From CAZMCT01 sp964564785 (lineage in GTDB: Bacteria > Planctomycetota > Phycisphaerae > UBA1845 > Fen-1342): a stretch of DNA of 28,649 nucleotides. The position numbers were made by a program, and so were the translations under genes. This document shows positions 1-8,440 of this stretch, one piece after another. Position 1 is the first letter of the stretch; each line of letters begins with the position of its first letter. The notes beneath the pieces are model-generated. The model had not been told where the DNA came from and made no database searches. It saw only the letters and a list, made by a program, of their open reading frames with translations. The stretch spans positions 1 to 28,649 of the forward strand of contig CAZMCT010000040.1 in the NCBI GenBank assembly GCA_964564785.1, written 5' to 3'.

Positions 1-63
1 GGCCCCGGCCGCGGGCTCGCCCTGCGCGGCGACCGATCGGGGACGCCGAGGGTGCACCCGGCC

Positions 64-165
64 GGCCCGTTGAAAAAGGTGGCCGGCACCGCGGGAGTGA
101 GGGTCGCCGCTGCCGTGCGTGATCGTGAGTTGTCACGGAGTCCGCCCCCCTTTCCCCACAGGCTG
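64..165. repeat. Dispersed palindromic element, copy A
   Basis: The left end reads CCCGTTGAAAAAGGTGGCC and the right end, read on the minus strand, begins CAGCCTGTGGGGAAAGGGG, so the ends form a degraded terminal inverted repeat. The 13 bases at 87-99 (CACCGCGGGAGTG) are identical to the reverse complement of 28271-28283 in copy D. The rest of positions 1-273 holds no gene I can support; a TATGCT at 190-195 could be a -10 box for btaB but has no good -35. Confidence 0.6.
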
Positions 166-273
166 CTACGCGCCCGGCAGGCGGCCGGGTATGCTGGCGG
201 GCTGGTGGGTTGGCGCGGCCCTTCGGGGGGTCGGCGACACCGGCGGCGCCGCCCGCTCTGACGGAGTTCCCGC

Positions 274-1040
274 GTGTCGCAGACAGCCGTGCAACGCTTC
301 TACCGCTATCAGGCGCTGGTGTACGACCACACGCGCTGGATGATCCTCCACGGACGGCGGAGGGCGGTCGCGGCCATGAATCTGCGGCCGGACCACCGCG
401 TGCTCGAGATCGGCTGCGGCACGGGGCTGAACTTTCGATATCTGCTGGAGCCGCTCGATCCCGCGGCGGGCCGGCTGACGGGCGTCGATTTCTCGGGCGA
501 CATGCTGCGGCGCGCCGCGCGGCNNNNNNNNNNGCCGAAAGCCGCCTGTCGCTGGCGCTACTCGACCTGCAACCGCTGGCGGCGGGCCACTGCCTCGTCG
601 TCTCGCGGCGCCACGGACCCTGCTGGCTCGACCTGCCGGCCGAGGAGACCGCCGACCTGTTCGGGCTCGCGCGGCGCGTGGCCCGGCACGGTTGGACGAA
701 CGTCGAGTTGGTCGAAATGGACGCGACCCGCCTCGACCTCGGCCGGATGTTCGACGCCGCATTCTTCGGCTACAGCCTGACCATGATCCCCGATTGGCAG
801 GCCGCCGTGGCTCGGGCGTGCGCACATCTGCGGCCGGGCGGGCGGCTGGCCGTGCTGGACTTCAGCCGCTTCGCGGGCTGGGGCCCGCTCGCGCCGCTGT
901 GGCGGAGCTGGCTGCGCCTGAATCACGTCGAGACGCTGCGGCCGTATGAGGACGAGTTGCGGCGGGTGCTTGAGGGGGTGAACGTGCAGTACTGGCTCGG
1001 CGGGTACAACTTCGTGGCCGTCGGGCGGAAAGGACCGTGA
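274..1040 (+). CDS. btaB: BtaB, SAM-dependent N-methyltransferase of betaine lipid synthesis, broken by an assembly gap
   Basis: BtaB trimethylates the homoserine headgroup of diacylglycerylhomoserine to give DGTS at the inner membrane. The GTG start at 274 has GGAG at 263-266. Residues 1-83 carry the YRYQALVYDHTRW segment and SAM motif I (VLEIGCGTG, about 43-51), followed by the acidic VDFS (D72). Ten Ns at 524-533 interrupt the gene. The rest resumes in another frame at about 670 (RRVARHGWTNVELVEMDA...), with the post-II motif LRPGGRLAVLDFSRF, and ends at TGA 1038-1040, overlapping btaA by four bases. Positions 534 to about 678 encode a HIT-like fragment that does not belong here. Without it the two halves join naturally as MLRRAARRVARHGW. 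The identification leans on the btaA neighbour; the methyltransferase fold alone would be generic. Confidence 0.82.
524..533. other. Scaffold gap (10 Ns)
   Basis: Ten undetermined bases lie inside btaB. The reading frame of the methyltransferase changes across them, so the gap length is a placeholder and not a measurement. Confidence 0.99.
534..678 (+). other. Fragment of a HIT-family protein fused into btaB
   Basis: Translated in the frame that continues into btaB, this stretch reads LLDLQPLAAGHCLVVSRRHG and then LDLPAEETADLFGLARRV. This is the N-terminal half of a HIT (histidine triad) domain: D..P...GH.LV...RH, then the DL..EE..DL helix. The His-triad motif itself is absent. The switch from HIT to methyltransferase sequence falls at a GC-rich word (gcgcggcg, about 670-677) that also occurs just before the gap. 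I infer a chimeric contig end rather than a natural fusion. Confidence 0.7.
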
Positions 1041-2242
1041 GCATGGTGAAGGTGCTGGACATGCCGGCGAACGAGTCGCGGGCGCTGCTGGAGCGGCTCG
1101 TGTTTCGCGGCATCGTCTTCAACATGTCGTGGGAAGACCCGGAGATGGACCGGCAGGCCTTTCAACTGACCGGCGATGACACCGTGCTTTCGATCAGCTC
1201 GGCCGGCTGCAACCCGCTGAACTTCCTGTGTCAGAGCCCGCGCCGGTTGATCTGCATCGACGGCAACCCGGCCCAGAACGCGATCCTCGAACTCAAGCTG
1301 GCGGCCATCGCCGCGGTCGATCACGCGACGTTTTTCGACATCTTCGCCGCCCGCGACCCGGGCGTGGTGACGCGTGTGTACCGGGGCAAGCTGCGGCCGC
1401 GCCTGTCGGCCCGCGCGGCGCGGTTCTGGGATGAGAATCTGTGGATGGCGGCCCGAGGGCTCTACAACTTCGGGCGGATGGGGCTGTTCTGCCGGCTGCT
1501 GCGTCGCTTTCTGCGGGCGTTGGGGTTCTCCGCCGCACAGATCGAGAAGTTCTTCGAGCTCCAGTCGCTCGAGGAACAACAGGCCTGGTATCACACGTAC
1601 GTCGAGCCGCGGCTGTGGGGCCCGTGGTCGCGGCGGTTCGTCACGTTCAAGCCGTTCATGTACCTGGCCGGCGTTCACCCGGAGCAGTACCGGCTCGTCG
1701 ACGGCCGGCACGACATGTACGAGTACGTCAAGGAACGCGTCGAGTATGCCCTCACGCGCGTCCCCATCTACGACAACTACTTCCTCAGCCAGGCGGTGAC
1801 CGGCCGCTTCCGCGGACAGCGCGTGCCGCCCTACCTGTTGGAACAGAACTACGAAACCCTGCGACGCAACCTCGACCGGGTGCTGGTGGTGAACGGCTGG
1901 CTGGGCCCCTTCCTCGACACCCAGCCCCCCGGAAGCATCAGCAAGTTCAACCTCCTGGACATCTTCGACTGGATGACGCCGGAGCTCTTCGAGTCCACCC
2001 TGCACAGTGTGCTGCGCGCGGCGACGCCGGGCGCGACGCTGATCTACCGCTCGGGCAGCTACGCGCTCGATCCGCCCAGCTCGATCGCCCACCGCGTCGA
2101 ACGGCATGACAAGCTGGCCCGCGAGCTGCTCGCCCGCGACCGCTCGACTACCTACGGCAGCTTCTACGTCCTGACGGTCAAGAGCAACGGCCAGACGCCG
2201 CCGGCCGAGCGGGCCGCGAACCACGCCCTCGCGGGGGTGTAG
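1037..2242 (+). CDS. btaA: BtaA, SAM:diacylglycerol 3-amino-3-carboxypropyltransferase (DUF3419)
   Basis: BtaA moves the aminocarboxypropyl group of SAM onto diacylglycerol, making the homoserine lipid that BtaB methylates to DGTS. The 401-residue length fits the family. Visible hallmarks are FNMSWEDPEMDRQAFQL near residue 31, the SAM-site region LSISSAGCNPLNFL followed by ICIDGNPAQNAILELK, and the C-terminal NLLDIFDWM segment before the last strands. The GTG at 1037 overlaps the btaB stop as GTGA; an ATG at 1043 is an alternative, and GGAAAGGA at 1026-1033 could serve either. The overlap implies translational coupling. In known bacteria this pathway replaces phospholipids when phosphate is scarce; I see no clear Pho box here. 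Gene order (B before A) is the reverse of the Rhodobacter arrangement. Confidence 0.92.
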   Translation: MSMVKVLDMPANESRALLERLVFRGIVFNMSWEDPEMDRQAFQLTGDDTVLSISSAGCNPLNFLCQSPRRLICIDGNPAQNAILELKLAAIAAVDHATFFDIFAARDPGVVTRVYRGKLRPRLSARAARFWDENLWMAARGLYNFGRMGLFCRLLRRFLRALGFSAAQIEKFFELQSLEEQQAWYHTYVEPRLWGPWSRRFVTFKPFMYLAGVHPEQYRLVDGRHDMYEYVKERVEYALTRVPIYDNYFLSQAVTGRFRGQRVPPYLLEQNYETLRRNLDRVLVVNGWLGPFLDTQPPGSISKFNLLDIFDWMTPELFESTLHSVLRAATPGATLIYRSGSYALDPPSSIAHRVERHDKLARELLARDRSTTYGSFYVLTVKSNGQTPPAERAANHALAGV

Positions 2243-2342
2243 CGCCCGCCGAAGCCGGACTCGCTTTGCCCGCGCACCTGCTCGCCGGCGTGCGGCCGCA
2301 GGTCGGGCGGCGACCCATTGGGGCTGGTGTGACTTCGCCCTT

Positions 2343-2369
2343 CAAAAAGTGACCCCGCGGGCGGCGGGG
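2343..2369 (-). terminator. Intrinsic terminator of the DUF502 gene
   Basis: On the minus strand a CCCCGC/GCGGGG stem with a five-base loop (2353-2369) is followed within a few bases by five Ts (complement of 2344-2348). It lies 44 bases beyond the stop of the minus-strand gene, between two convergent genes. The adjoining CCCTTCAAAAAG also loosely resembles the end of the palindromic element seen in copies A, B and D. Confidence 0.55.
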
Positions 2370-2412
2370 AACGTCGGCCACGCGCCACGGCAGCCGAGCC
2401 GCGCAGCAGACG

Positions 2413-3210
2413 CTACGGCGCTTCTGCCCGCGCCGGGGCGAACGGGCCGCTGATCATCGTGATGTAGGTCGGCGCCAGGATGCCGCCTGAGATCAGCAGT
2501 TTGATCGCCTCCTCGACCGACCAGTTCACTTCGATGATTTCGCTGCGCCTCAGCATGAACACGAAGCCTGTGGTGGGGTTGGGCGTCGTGGCGATGAAGC
2601 AGCAGCAGAGCTCTTCGCCGCTGATCGAGTCGCGCATCGTGTTCGTGATGAATGCGACCGAGCGCGTCTTTTCGCTGGGGAACGGGACCAGAGCCACCCG
2701 CTGAAAGCCCTTGGTCTGGTCGCCCGAAAACAGCCCCGCGATCTGCTTGAGCGTACGATAGATCGTCTTCACCAGTGGCAGGCGGTCGACCAGCAGTTCC
2801 AGCCACTCCAGAACCCGTCGGCCGATCAGGTTCGCGGTGAACAACCCGATCAGGTACAGCAGGAAAAACGTCAAGAGCACCGAGAAAATCGAGATGCCCC
2901 AGTCCAGCCAGGGATGCTCGAACAGCAACTGCTTGAGCCGCAGCTCCGAGTCGACCACGTCCGGCCGCGTCGTGCCCGGCGCAAGCTTCCAGATGTTCTC
3001 CTGAAACCAGTTGCTTTCCAGCAGCCCCATCACCACCCAGCGCGAGGCATCGCGCAGCACGCGGAAGATCACCGCCAACAGCCACAGCGTGACGATGATC
3101 GGCAGCACGGTCAGCAGACCGGCCGTGATGCGCGTGCGGATCAGGGCCTTCAGCGTGGCCAGAACGCGGCTGTGGGTCCGGGGCGACGGGGAAGCCGTTG
3201 GGTCAGGCAT
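2413..3210 (-). CDS. DUF502 family integral membrane protein
   Basis: A 265-residue membrane protein of the DUF502 family, whose biochemical role is not established. The ATG at 3210 is chosen over an ATG 12 codons upstream because GGGAGGTG sits at the right distance before it. Two hydrophobic segments are visible, about residues 28-50 (AGLLTVLPIIVTLWLLAVIF) and 105-130 (GISIFSVLLTFFLLYLIGLF). Family signatures follow: DRLPLVKTIYRTLKQIAGLF, then RVALVPFPSEKTRSVAFITN. A CCC run in the soluble part (about residues 212-214) is unusual. It lies downstream of the helicase gene on the same strand but has its own -10-like box, so it is probably a separate unit. It converges with btaA. Confidence 0.85.
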   Translation of the reverse strand: MPDPTASPSPRTHSRVLATLKALIRTRITAGLLTVLPIIVTLWLLAVIFRVLRDASRWVVMGLLESNWFQENIWKLAPGTTRPDVVDSELRLKQLLFEHPWLDWGISIFSVLLTFFLLYLIGLFTANLIGRRVLEWLELLVDRLPLVKTIYRTLKQIAGLFSGDQTKGFQRVALVPFPSEKTRSVAFITNTMRDSISGEELCCCFIATTPNPTTGFVFMLRRSEIIEVNWSVEEAIKLLISGGILAPTYITMISGPFAPARAEAP

Positions 3211-3264
3211 TCGGGGGCACCTCCCGTACAGATTCACGCGGTTCATCGCCGCGGCCGGCCGGAG

Positions 3265-3270
3265 AGTATA
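3265..3270 (-). promoter_or_regulatory. -10-like box for the DUF502 gene
   Basis: TATACT on the minus strand, 55 bases upstream of the chosen start. No convincing -35 lies 16-18 bases further upstream, so this is a weak call. Confidence 0.3.
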
Positions 3271-3298
3271 ACCGGCCGCGCGGCGCAGCGCGCGGCCG

Positions 3299-5794
3299 CT
3301 AGCTCCGCTGGATCCGCCGGATGGGGGAGTACTCCAGGATCATGACCACCTCGCCGTGTCCGGGGAAGCGGATCGCCGCCCGCGTCATTTCACCGACCGG
3401 GCGGACCCAGACCACCTCTCCCACGCCGTATGACTCGTGCTCGACCTGCATCCCCGCCCGCCAGTCGGCGAAAGCGGAGGCGGCCTGTCGGGTCGCGCGC
3501 GACCGCGGTGGCTTCCGCAGCCGCAAGAACGGGCGGACGTCGTCCGCGCCCTCGGGCACGTCTCGCAGCCCGTCCGTTTCGTCCGCGACCTCGTGCTTCC
3601 GCAGCTCCGGCGGCCGTGTGCCGCCCCCCGCGCGCTTGCTCTCGCGGCCGGGTTTGCGCAGCGCCGTTTCATCGCGCTCGGCCGCTTCCTCGATTTCGTC
3701 CGCATGATCCTCCGCCACAGTCGCGCGCCAGCGCCCCCGACGTGGGACGATGCGCGCCGCCTCGTCGGGCGGCAGGTCGTCCACCAGTGGCACGAAACCC
3801 TCCAGGACGCCGACGCGCGGCGCGCCTACCCGCGGGCTCTGGAAATCCCGCCATGCCAACGTGCCGTCGTCCAACTCGCGCAGAAACTGCGACGCCGGCC
3901 GCGGCGTCGGACGGCCCCGGATCGTCCGCTCGACCACCCGCGTCAGGAAGAGCCGCTCGCGGGCCCGGGTCAGCCCGACGAAGCACAGCCGTCGCTCCTC
4001 CTCGATGTCCCCCGCGTGCTTCAGCGCCCGGTCGTGCGGCAACAGACCCTGCTCGAGGCCCACCAGATATACGACCGGGAACTCCAGCCCCTTCGCCGCA
4101 TGCAGCGTCATGAGCATCACCGCGCCGGCCGTCTCGTCCACCCCGTCCTGATCGCTGACGAGCGCGGTGCGGCTGAGAAAATCGGCCAGCGACGGCGCCT
4201 CGGCTTCTTGCAGATAGCGCACGGCCGCCGTGACAAGCTCTTGCACGTTTGCCAACCGGTCCTCTCCGCCCGAGTCGCGCTCCCGGCGCAGGTCGTCTTC
4301 CAAACCGCAGCGCAGCAGCACCTGGCTCACCGCCTCCGGCACCGGCACCTCCAGCAGCGGTTGCAAACTGTCGAGCAACTCGGCGAACGCCCGCAGCTTT
4401 GCCAGCGCACCGCCCTTCAACCCGGTGACGCGTTCCGGAAACCGCAGCAGCTCGCGCAGCGGGCGATTCTGCTCGTTGCCGGCGATGCGCAGCTTCTCGA
4501 TCGTGGTCTTCCCGATCCCCCGAGCCGGCGTGTTGATGATCCGCAGCAGCGAGACGTCGTCGGCCGGATTCACCAGCAGCCGCAGGTACGCCAGCGTGTC
4601 GCGAATCTCCTTGCGCTGGTAGAACGCCACGCCACGGGCGATACGGTAGGGAATGCCGTGTTGACGAAGGGCGTCTTCCAACCCGCGCGAGACCGCGTTG
4701 ATCCGATAGAACACGGCGAAGTCGCTCCAGGCCCGGCCGCCGCCGCGCTGCTCCGCGATACTCCGCGCAATCCGCTCGGCCTCGTCGCGATCGTCGGCGA
4801 ACTGCCATATGCTGACCGGTTCGCCGGCCGCGTTCTGCGTCCAGAGCGTCTTGTGCTTGCGGTACTGGTTGCGCTGAATCAGGCGATCGGCGACGCTCAG
4901 GATGTGGCCCGTCGAGCGGTAGTTCTGCTCGAGGCGAATAATCTCGGCACGGGGAAAGTCGCGCTCGAACTCGAGGATGTTGCGGAGGTCGGCTCCGCGC
5001 CAGCCGTAGATGCTCTGGTCAGGGTCGCCCGTCGCGCAGACGTTGCCGTGCGTCTGGCTGAGGTAGCGCGCGATCAGGTACTGGGCGTGGTTCGTGTCCT
5101 GATACTCGTCGATCAGCAGGTAACGGAAGCGCACACTGAGGCGCTCGGCCAAGTCGGGCTGATCGCGGAGCACGATCGCGACCTTCATGAGCAGATCGTC
5201 GAAATCGACCGCGCCGCGCTGCTCCAGGAGTTGCTGGTAAACTTGATACACGCGGGCGAACGCCTGCTCCATGTGCCAGTCGGCCTGCGCAGCAACCGCC
5301 GCGGGCGTCTCCAGCCGGTTCTTGGCGTCGCTGATCCGCGCCCGCACCTCCTGCGGCTCCAGCAGGCCCCGAACCGCGTCGACCCGCTCTAGGGCTTCCT
5401 TGACGACCCGCAGACTGTCGTCTTCGTCATAGATCGTAAAATCGCCCGCCAGCCCCGCCAGCGCCCCAAACTCGCGCAGCAACCGGACGCCGAGCGCGTG
5501 GAACGTGTAAATCCACATCCCTCGGGCGACGCCGAGGGCTTCGATCCGCCGGCGCATCTCGCTGGCCGCCTTGTTCGTGAACGTGATCGCCAGGACGTTT
5601 CGCGGCGCGACCCCCGTATGCACCAAGTACGCCGCCCGCCGTGTGATCACCCGCGTCTTGCCGCTCCCGGGACCCGCGACGACCAGCAAGGGACCGTCGC
5701 GGTGTTGCACCGCGCAACGTTGCGGCTCGTTCAGATCGGCCAGCAGCTCGGCGGTCCGGGCGTCGCACGGGGGCATGCGGTCGTCATACCCCAT
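3299..5794 (-). CDS. UvrD/PcrA-type superfamily 1 DNA helicase
   Basis: A 3'-to-5' ATP-dependent DNA helicase of the UvrD/PcrA/Rep group, acting in nucleotide excision repair, mismatch repair or fork maintenance. Visible in order: Q-motif region LLADLNEPQRCAV, Walker A GPGSGKT (about residue 42), motif Ia ITFTNKAASEM, motif II LLIDEYQDTN (about 227), motif III GDPDQSIYGWRGAD, motif IV QNYRS, motif V LMTLHAAKGLEFPVVYLVGL, and motif VI VGLTRARERLFLT. A charged linker rich in Arg and Glu leads to a C-terminal Tudor-like module (VEHESYGVGEVVWVRP...AAIRFPGHG) as in PcrA. Starts at 5812 (TTG), 5794 (ATG) and 5776 (ATG) are all possible and none has a strong ribosome site; 5776 would put the first conserved motif nearest the N-terminus. 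Length fits PcrA with an enlarged linker. Whether to call it uvrD or pcrA cannot be settled from sequence alone. Confidence 0.95.
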   Translation of the reverse strand: MGYDDRMPPCDARTAELLADLNEPQRCAVQHRDGPLLVVAGPGSGKTRVITRRAAYLVHTGVAPRNVLAITFTNKAASEMRRRIEALGVARGMWIYTFHALGVRLLREFGALAGLAGDFTIYDEDDSLRVVKEALERVDAVRGLLEPQEVRARISDAKNRLETPAAVAAQADWHMEQAFARVYQVYQQLLEQRGAVDFDDLLMKVAIVLRDQPDLAERLSVRFRYLLIDEYQDTNHAQYLIARYLSQTHGNVCATGDPDQSIYGWRGADLRNILEFERDFPRAEIIRLEQNYRSTGHILSVADRLIQRNQYRKHKTLWTQNAAGEPVSIWQFADDRDEAERIARSIAEQRGGGRAWSDFAVFYRINAVSRGLEDALRQHGIPYRIARGVAFYQRKEIRDTLAYLRLLVNPADDVSLLRIINTPARGIGKTTIEKLRIAGNEQNRPLRELLRFPERVTGLKGGALAKLRAFAELLDSLQPLLEVPVPEAVSQVLLRCGLEDDLRRERDSGGEDRLANVQELVTAAVRYLQEAEAPSLADFLSRTALVSDQDGVDETAGAVMLMTLHAAKGLEFPVVYLVGLEQGLLPHDRALKHAGDIEEERRLCFVGLTRARERLFLTRVVERTIRGRPTPRPASQFLRELDDGTLAWRDFQSPRVGAPRVGVLEGFVPLVDDLPPDEAARIVPRRGRWRATVAEDHADEIEEAAERDETALRKPGRESKRAGGGTRPPELRKHEVADETDGLRDVPEGADDVRPFLRLRKPPRSRATRQAASAFADWRAGMQVEHESYGVGEVVWVRPVGEMTRAAIRFPGHGEVVMILEYSPIRRIQRS

Positions 5795-5895
5795 CGCCGT
5801 CCGCTCGTCCAACCCTCACGTCCGCGGCCTCCGACGCTTCAGTCTGCCACCTCACGTTTCCGATAGGTGCAGTGGCGTCCTTGCGGAGTAGAGTC

Positions 5896-5961
5896 ATGTT
5901 CTGGATCAGCTTCATCGTGATCGTCATTGGCATCCTCACCGGAACGATCATGTTCGCCTGA
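5896..5961 (+). CDS. Possible 21-residue single-pass membrane peptide
   Basis: ATG at 5896 with GGAG at 5885-5888, seven bases away, opens a 21-codon frame, MFWISFIVIVIGILTGTIMF plus a final Ala, ending in TGA. Almost the whole peptide would be one membrane helix with no charged residue. It is divergent from the helicase gene and stands alone about 160 bases before the acetyltransferase gene. I do not recognise a family. Codon third positions are GC-rich as in its neighbours, which mildly favours coding; the small size means it may also be chance. Confidence 0.4.
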   Translation: MFWISFIVIVIGILTGTIMFA

Positions 5962-6051
5962 ACCGTTCGCGCGGCCAGCCGCGGCCCGTGTGTTTCGCCC
6001 CGATACGGCGGACATCGGGCCGCATTCGCATGCGCGGAACCGGTTTAGGTG

Positions 6052-6079
6052 TGGACATCCCCGTCCGGCGGCGTAGGAT
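6052..6079 (+). promoter_or_regulatory. Sigma70-like promoter for the GNAT gene
   Basis: TGGACA at 6052-6057 and TAGGAT at 6074-6079 are separated by 16 bases. The start codon lies 40 bases downstream of the -10. Confidence 0.5.
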
Positions 6080-6118
6080 GAGCGGCGCGCGTGGACTCCC
6101 GCGCATTCGGGCAGCCGC

Positions 6119-7108
6119 ATGAAGCCGATGCTCATCATCCCGCCCGCTCCGATCCGCTGGCCGGCCCTCAACGACCTGCTGCACCACAAGGGGCAGCCCT
6201 GGCTGAGGGATATCGAACTCCGGCTCACCCGCGGCGTGCCCGGCGCACAAGACGCCTACGCGGTCATGCCCTCCTCGGCCCAGTTCCTCGCCGGCGCCTG
6301 CATTAACCGCTTCCGAGACACGGGCATCCTCGGCCACTGTTACACCCGCCCCGAGCATCGCCGCCGAGGCTACGCCCATCGCCTGATCACCACCCTCCTT
6401 TCCTGGTTCGAGATGACCGGCGGCCGGCGGCTATACCTCAGCACCACCGCCGAGCTTGACCTCGGCCTCTACGGCAAGTTCGGCTTTGAGCCGCTGCGCC
6501 GGGCCGCGTGGGCGCCGGCCGATCGGCTCACCATGGTGCGGGTACGCGGCGCCGCGCCCGATCCGTTTGCCGACCTTCGCGGCGACCTGACCTTGCGCGA
6601 CCTCACCCGGGCCGAGTGGCCCGCGATGGTCATGCTGCTTCAGCATCGTCCCGGAGCCGACCCGCGCGTTCCGCTCGAAGAGTCCGCGGTCACCGCCGAA
6701 GCGTTCACGCTCGATCTCATTGATCACCAGGAGCGTGCCGCCGGCATCCTCAAGGGCGCATTCCACGGCGACCGGCTGGTGGCGATCGGCATGCTCGCGA
6801 TCGACCGCGCGGGCGATCGGACGTATGGACTGCTCCTGCCGCACACCGGTGCCCCCCCGCAGCTGCGGGCCGCCATCCTAGACCTCGCCCACACGCGCGG
6901 GTACACGCAAGTCGACTTTCCCATGGAAGCCCTCGTCGGAGTTGCTGCGACCGCGGAGGTCGTTACGACGCACGCGGCCCCGGCTTCGCCGCAGGAAGCC
7001 CCCACCCTTCCCCCGCCTGTCCCCGAGGCGACCGCGGCCCAGGCTCCAAGTCTGTCCGGGGCGCGCGCCGCCGATGGGGAATCCCCCGAGCCGCCGCCCG
7101 TCGCCTGA
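6119..7108 (+). CDS. GNAT-family N-acetyltransferase
   Basis: A predicted acyl-CoA-dependent acetyltransferase with unknown substrate. The GNAT core is in residues about 45-130: motif A as LGHCYTRPEHRRRGYAHRLI (71-90), with the R-R-G-Y-A pyrophosphate loop, and motif B as LYLSTTAELDLGLYGKFGFE. Residues about 145-275 look like a weaker second half (LRDLTRAEWPAMVMLLQ...) that may be a degenerate second GNAT lobe. The last 60 residues are a Pro/Ala-rich low-complexity tail, probably disordered. No Shine-Dalgarno site precedes the ATG at 6119, although the promoter spacing suits it. It ends seven bases from the end of the convergent Nif3-like gene, with no terminator between. Confidence 0.8.
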   Translation: MKPMLIIPPAPIRWPALNDLLHHKGQPWLRDIELRLTRGVPGAQDAYAVMPSSAQFLAGACINRFRDTGILGHCYTRPEHRRRGYAHRLITTLLSWFEMTGGRRLYLSTTAELDLGLYGKFGFEPLRRAAWAPADRLTMVRVRGAAPDPFADLRGDLTLRDLTRAEWPAMVMLLQHRPGADPRVPLEESAVTAEAFTLDLIDHQERAAGILKGAFHGDRLVAIGMLAIDRAGDRTYGLLLPHTGAPPQLRAAILDLAHTRGYTQVDFPMEALVGVAATAEVVTTHAAPASPQEAPTLPPPVPEATAAQAPSLSGARAADGESPEPPPVA

Positions 7109-7115
7109 GCCGCCC

Positions 7116-8243
7116 CTATCGGTACGCCGCCAGCGGCCCGCGATCGTGACGCGCGAGTGCCGCACGCAAGCCCGGCACCTGCGCTTTCAATCGCATCGCC
7201 AGCCGTCCGAGCACCGGCCGCTCGCTTGCCCAATGCCCCAGATGCACGGCCGTCACGCCGCGCTTCAACAGCTCCAGCGCGTCGTGGTGCTTGAACTCGC
7301 CCGTGAGGACGAGCGAATCCGGGTCCCGGAACGCCCGCACCCCGAACGCGCCCGCCGCCGCCGTCACCGACCGGAACGGCCGGCGCAACTCGCCCACCAC
7401 CATCGCCGCCGACAGGTCCACCGTGCCGCGTAGGTTCCGCAGCAGGACATCCCCGCGTGTCGGCCGTCGCAGCACGCCGACGCGGCCCATACCGACCTCT
7501 CCCCGGCCGATCACGCCGCGCAGCGGGTAGATGTCAAATGCGGGCTCTTCGTACGAATGGGTCGCGTACAGCGCGCGGACGACCGGCCCGAGTCGGTCGC
7601 GCCGCACGATCATCTCGAGCCGGATCTCGTCGACGTGCTCGAGCCGCCCGCGACGCCCGACCGTGGGATGCGTGCTGTCATCGCCCCGAAACGTCCCCCG
7701 ACCGGGGATTCCGAAACTGCACTCGTCGTAGTGGCCGATCACGCCCGCCCCGGCCGCGGACAGCGCGGCCCGCAGCCGGTCCACCTCGGCCGGCGGCACG
7801 AACACCACCAGCTTGCAATCGTCGTCATCCCGGACCGCGGGCTCCAGCGGATAGCGCTCAACCGGTTTGAACGGATCGAGCAGGACGTCGTTGGTCCCAC
7901 CCCGAGCCACATCGAGCGCCGTGTGCACTGCGATGACGGCGACGCGCGCCGTGAGCAGATCGGGAAGGAGCCTCGTCGGCGCATCGGCCGTCTCGGTGAC
8001 ACAGCGAATGCCCTTGAAAATCGGTGGGTGATAAAGCAGAAGCAGACTCATCCGGCGGGCAAGGGCCTCACGGGCGACCGCGTCCGTCAGGTCGACGGCC
8101 AGCAGGACGCGGCGCGCGGGCCACTCGGGCCGGCCGGCCAACAAACCGACGTTATCCCAGTCCGCGGCGTTGGCGAACGGCGCGATCCGGTCGAGGGCCG
8201 CGATCACCTGGGCGACGTGGGGCGGATTCGATCTGCGTGGCAT
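7116..8243 (-). CDS. Nif3-like dinuclear metal centre protein (NIF3/YqfO family)
   Basis: A 375-residue member of the NIF3 family, annotated in some genomes as GTP cyclohydrolase I type 2 although the true activity is unsettled. The length and the inserted PII-like domain (about residues 150-255, from CKLVVFVPPAEVDRLRAAL to THSYEEPAFDIYPL) match the YqfO form. N-terminal motifs are FANAADWDNVGLLAG, LLAVDLTDAVAREAL, YHPPIFKGI and HTALD. The C-terminal ligands lie in GEFKHHDALEL and LGHWASE. The bacterial HH pair is YH here, the form I associate with eukaryotic NIF3L1 (YHPPIF), so one usual metal ligand is missing. The ATG at 8243 has GAGGG eight bases upstream; the frame stays open to 8342 but without a better start. 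Confidence 0.88.
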   Translation of the reverse strand: MPRRSNPPHVAQVIAALDRIAPFANAADWDNVGLLAGRPEWPARRVLLAVDLTDAVAREALARRMSLLLLYHPPIFKGIRCVTETADAPTRLLPDLLTARVAVIAVHTALDVARGGTNDVLLDPFKPVERYPLEPAVRDDDDCKLVVFVPPAEVDRLRAALSAAGAGVIGHYDECSFGIPGRGTFRGDDSTHPTVGRRGRLEHVDEIRLEMIVRRDRLGPVVRALYATHSYEEPAFDIYPLRGVIGRGEVGMGRVGVLRRPTRGDVLLRNLRGTVDLSAAMVVGELRRPFRSVTAAAGAFGVRAFRDPDSLVLTGEFKHHDALELLKRGVTAVHLGHWASERPVLGRLAMRLKAQVPGLRAALARHDRGPLAAYR

Positions 8244-8440
8244 GGGTGACCCTCGCGCGCCGCCGGAACCCTGCGGTGACGCGTCGCAGCGACGCTCCGA
8301 CTCGGTCGACGGGATGCCGCCGTCCGGGGCACGTTCGCGCATCCTATCGCAATCGCCCGCCCGGCGGCGGCGAGTCGCCGAGCTCGCTCTGAAGACATTA
8401 TGGAGCCGATTTTACTGGCTGCGCTGCCGCGCCTACTGCC

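Noticed and set aside
534..1040. A natural HIT-methyltransferase fusion protein
   Set aside because: The HIT part lacks its catalytic His triad, lies directly beside Ns, and the methyltransferase is continuous without it.
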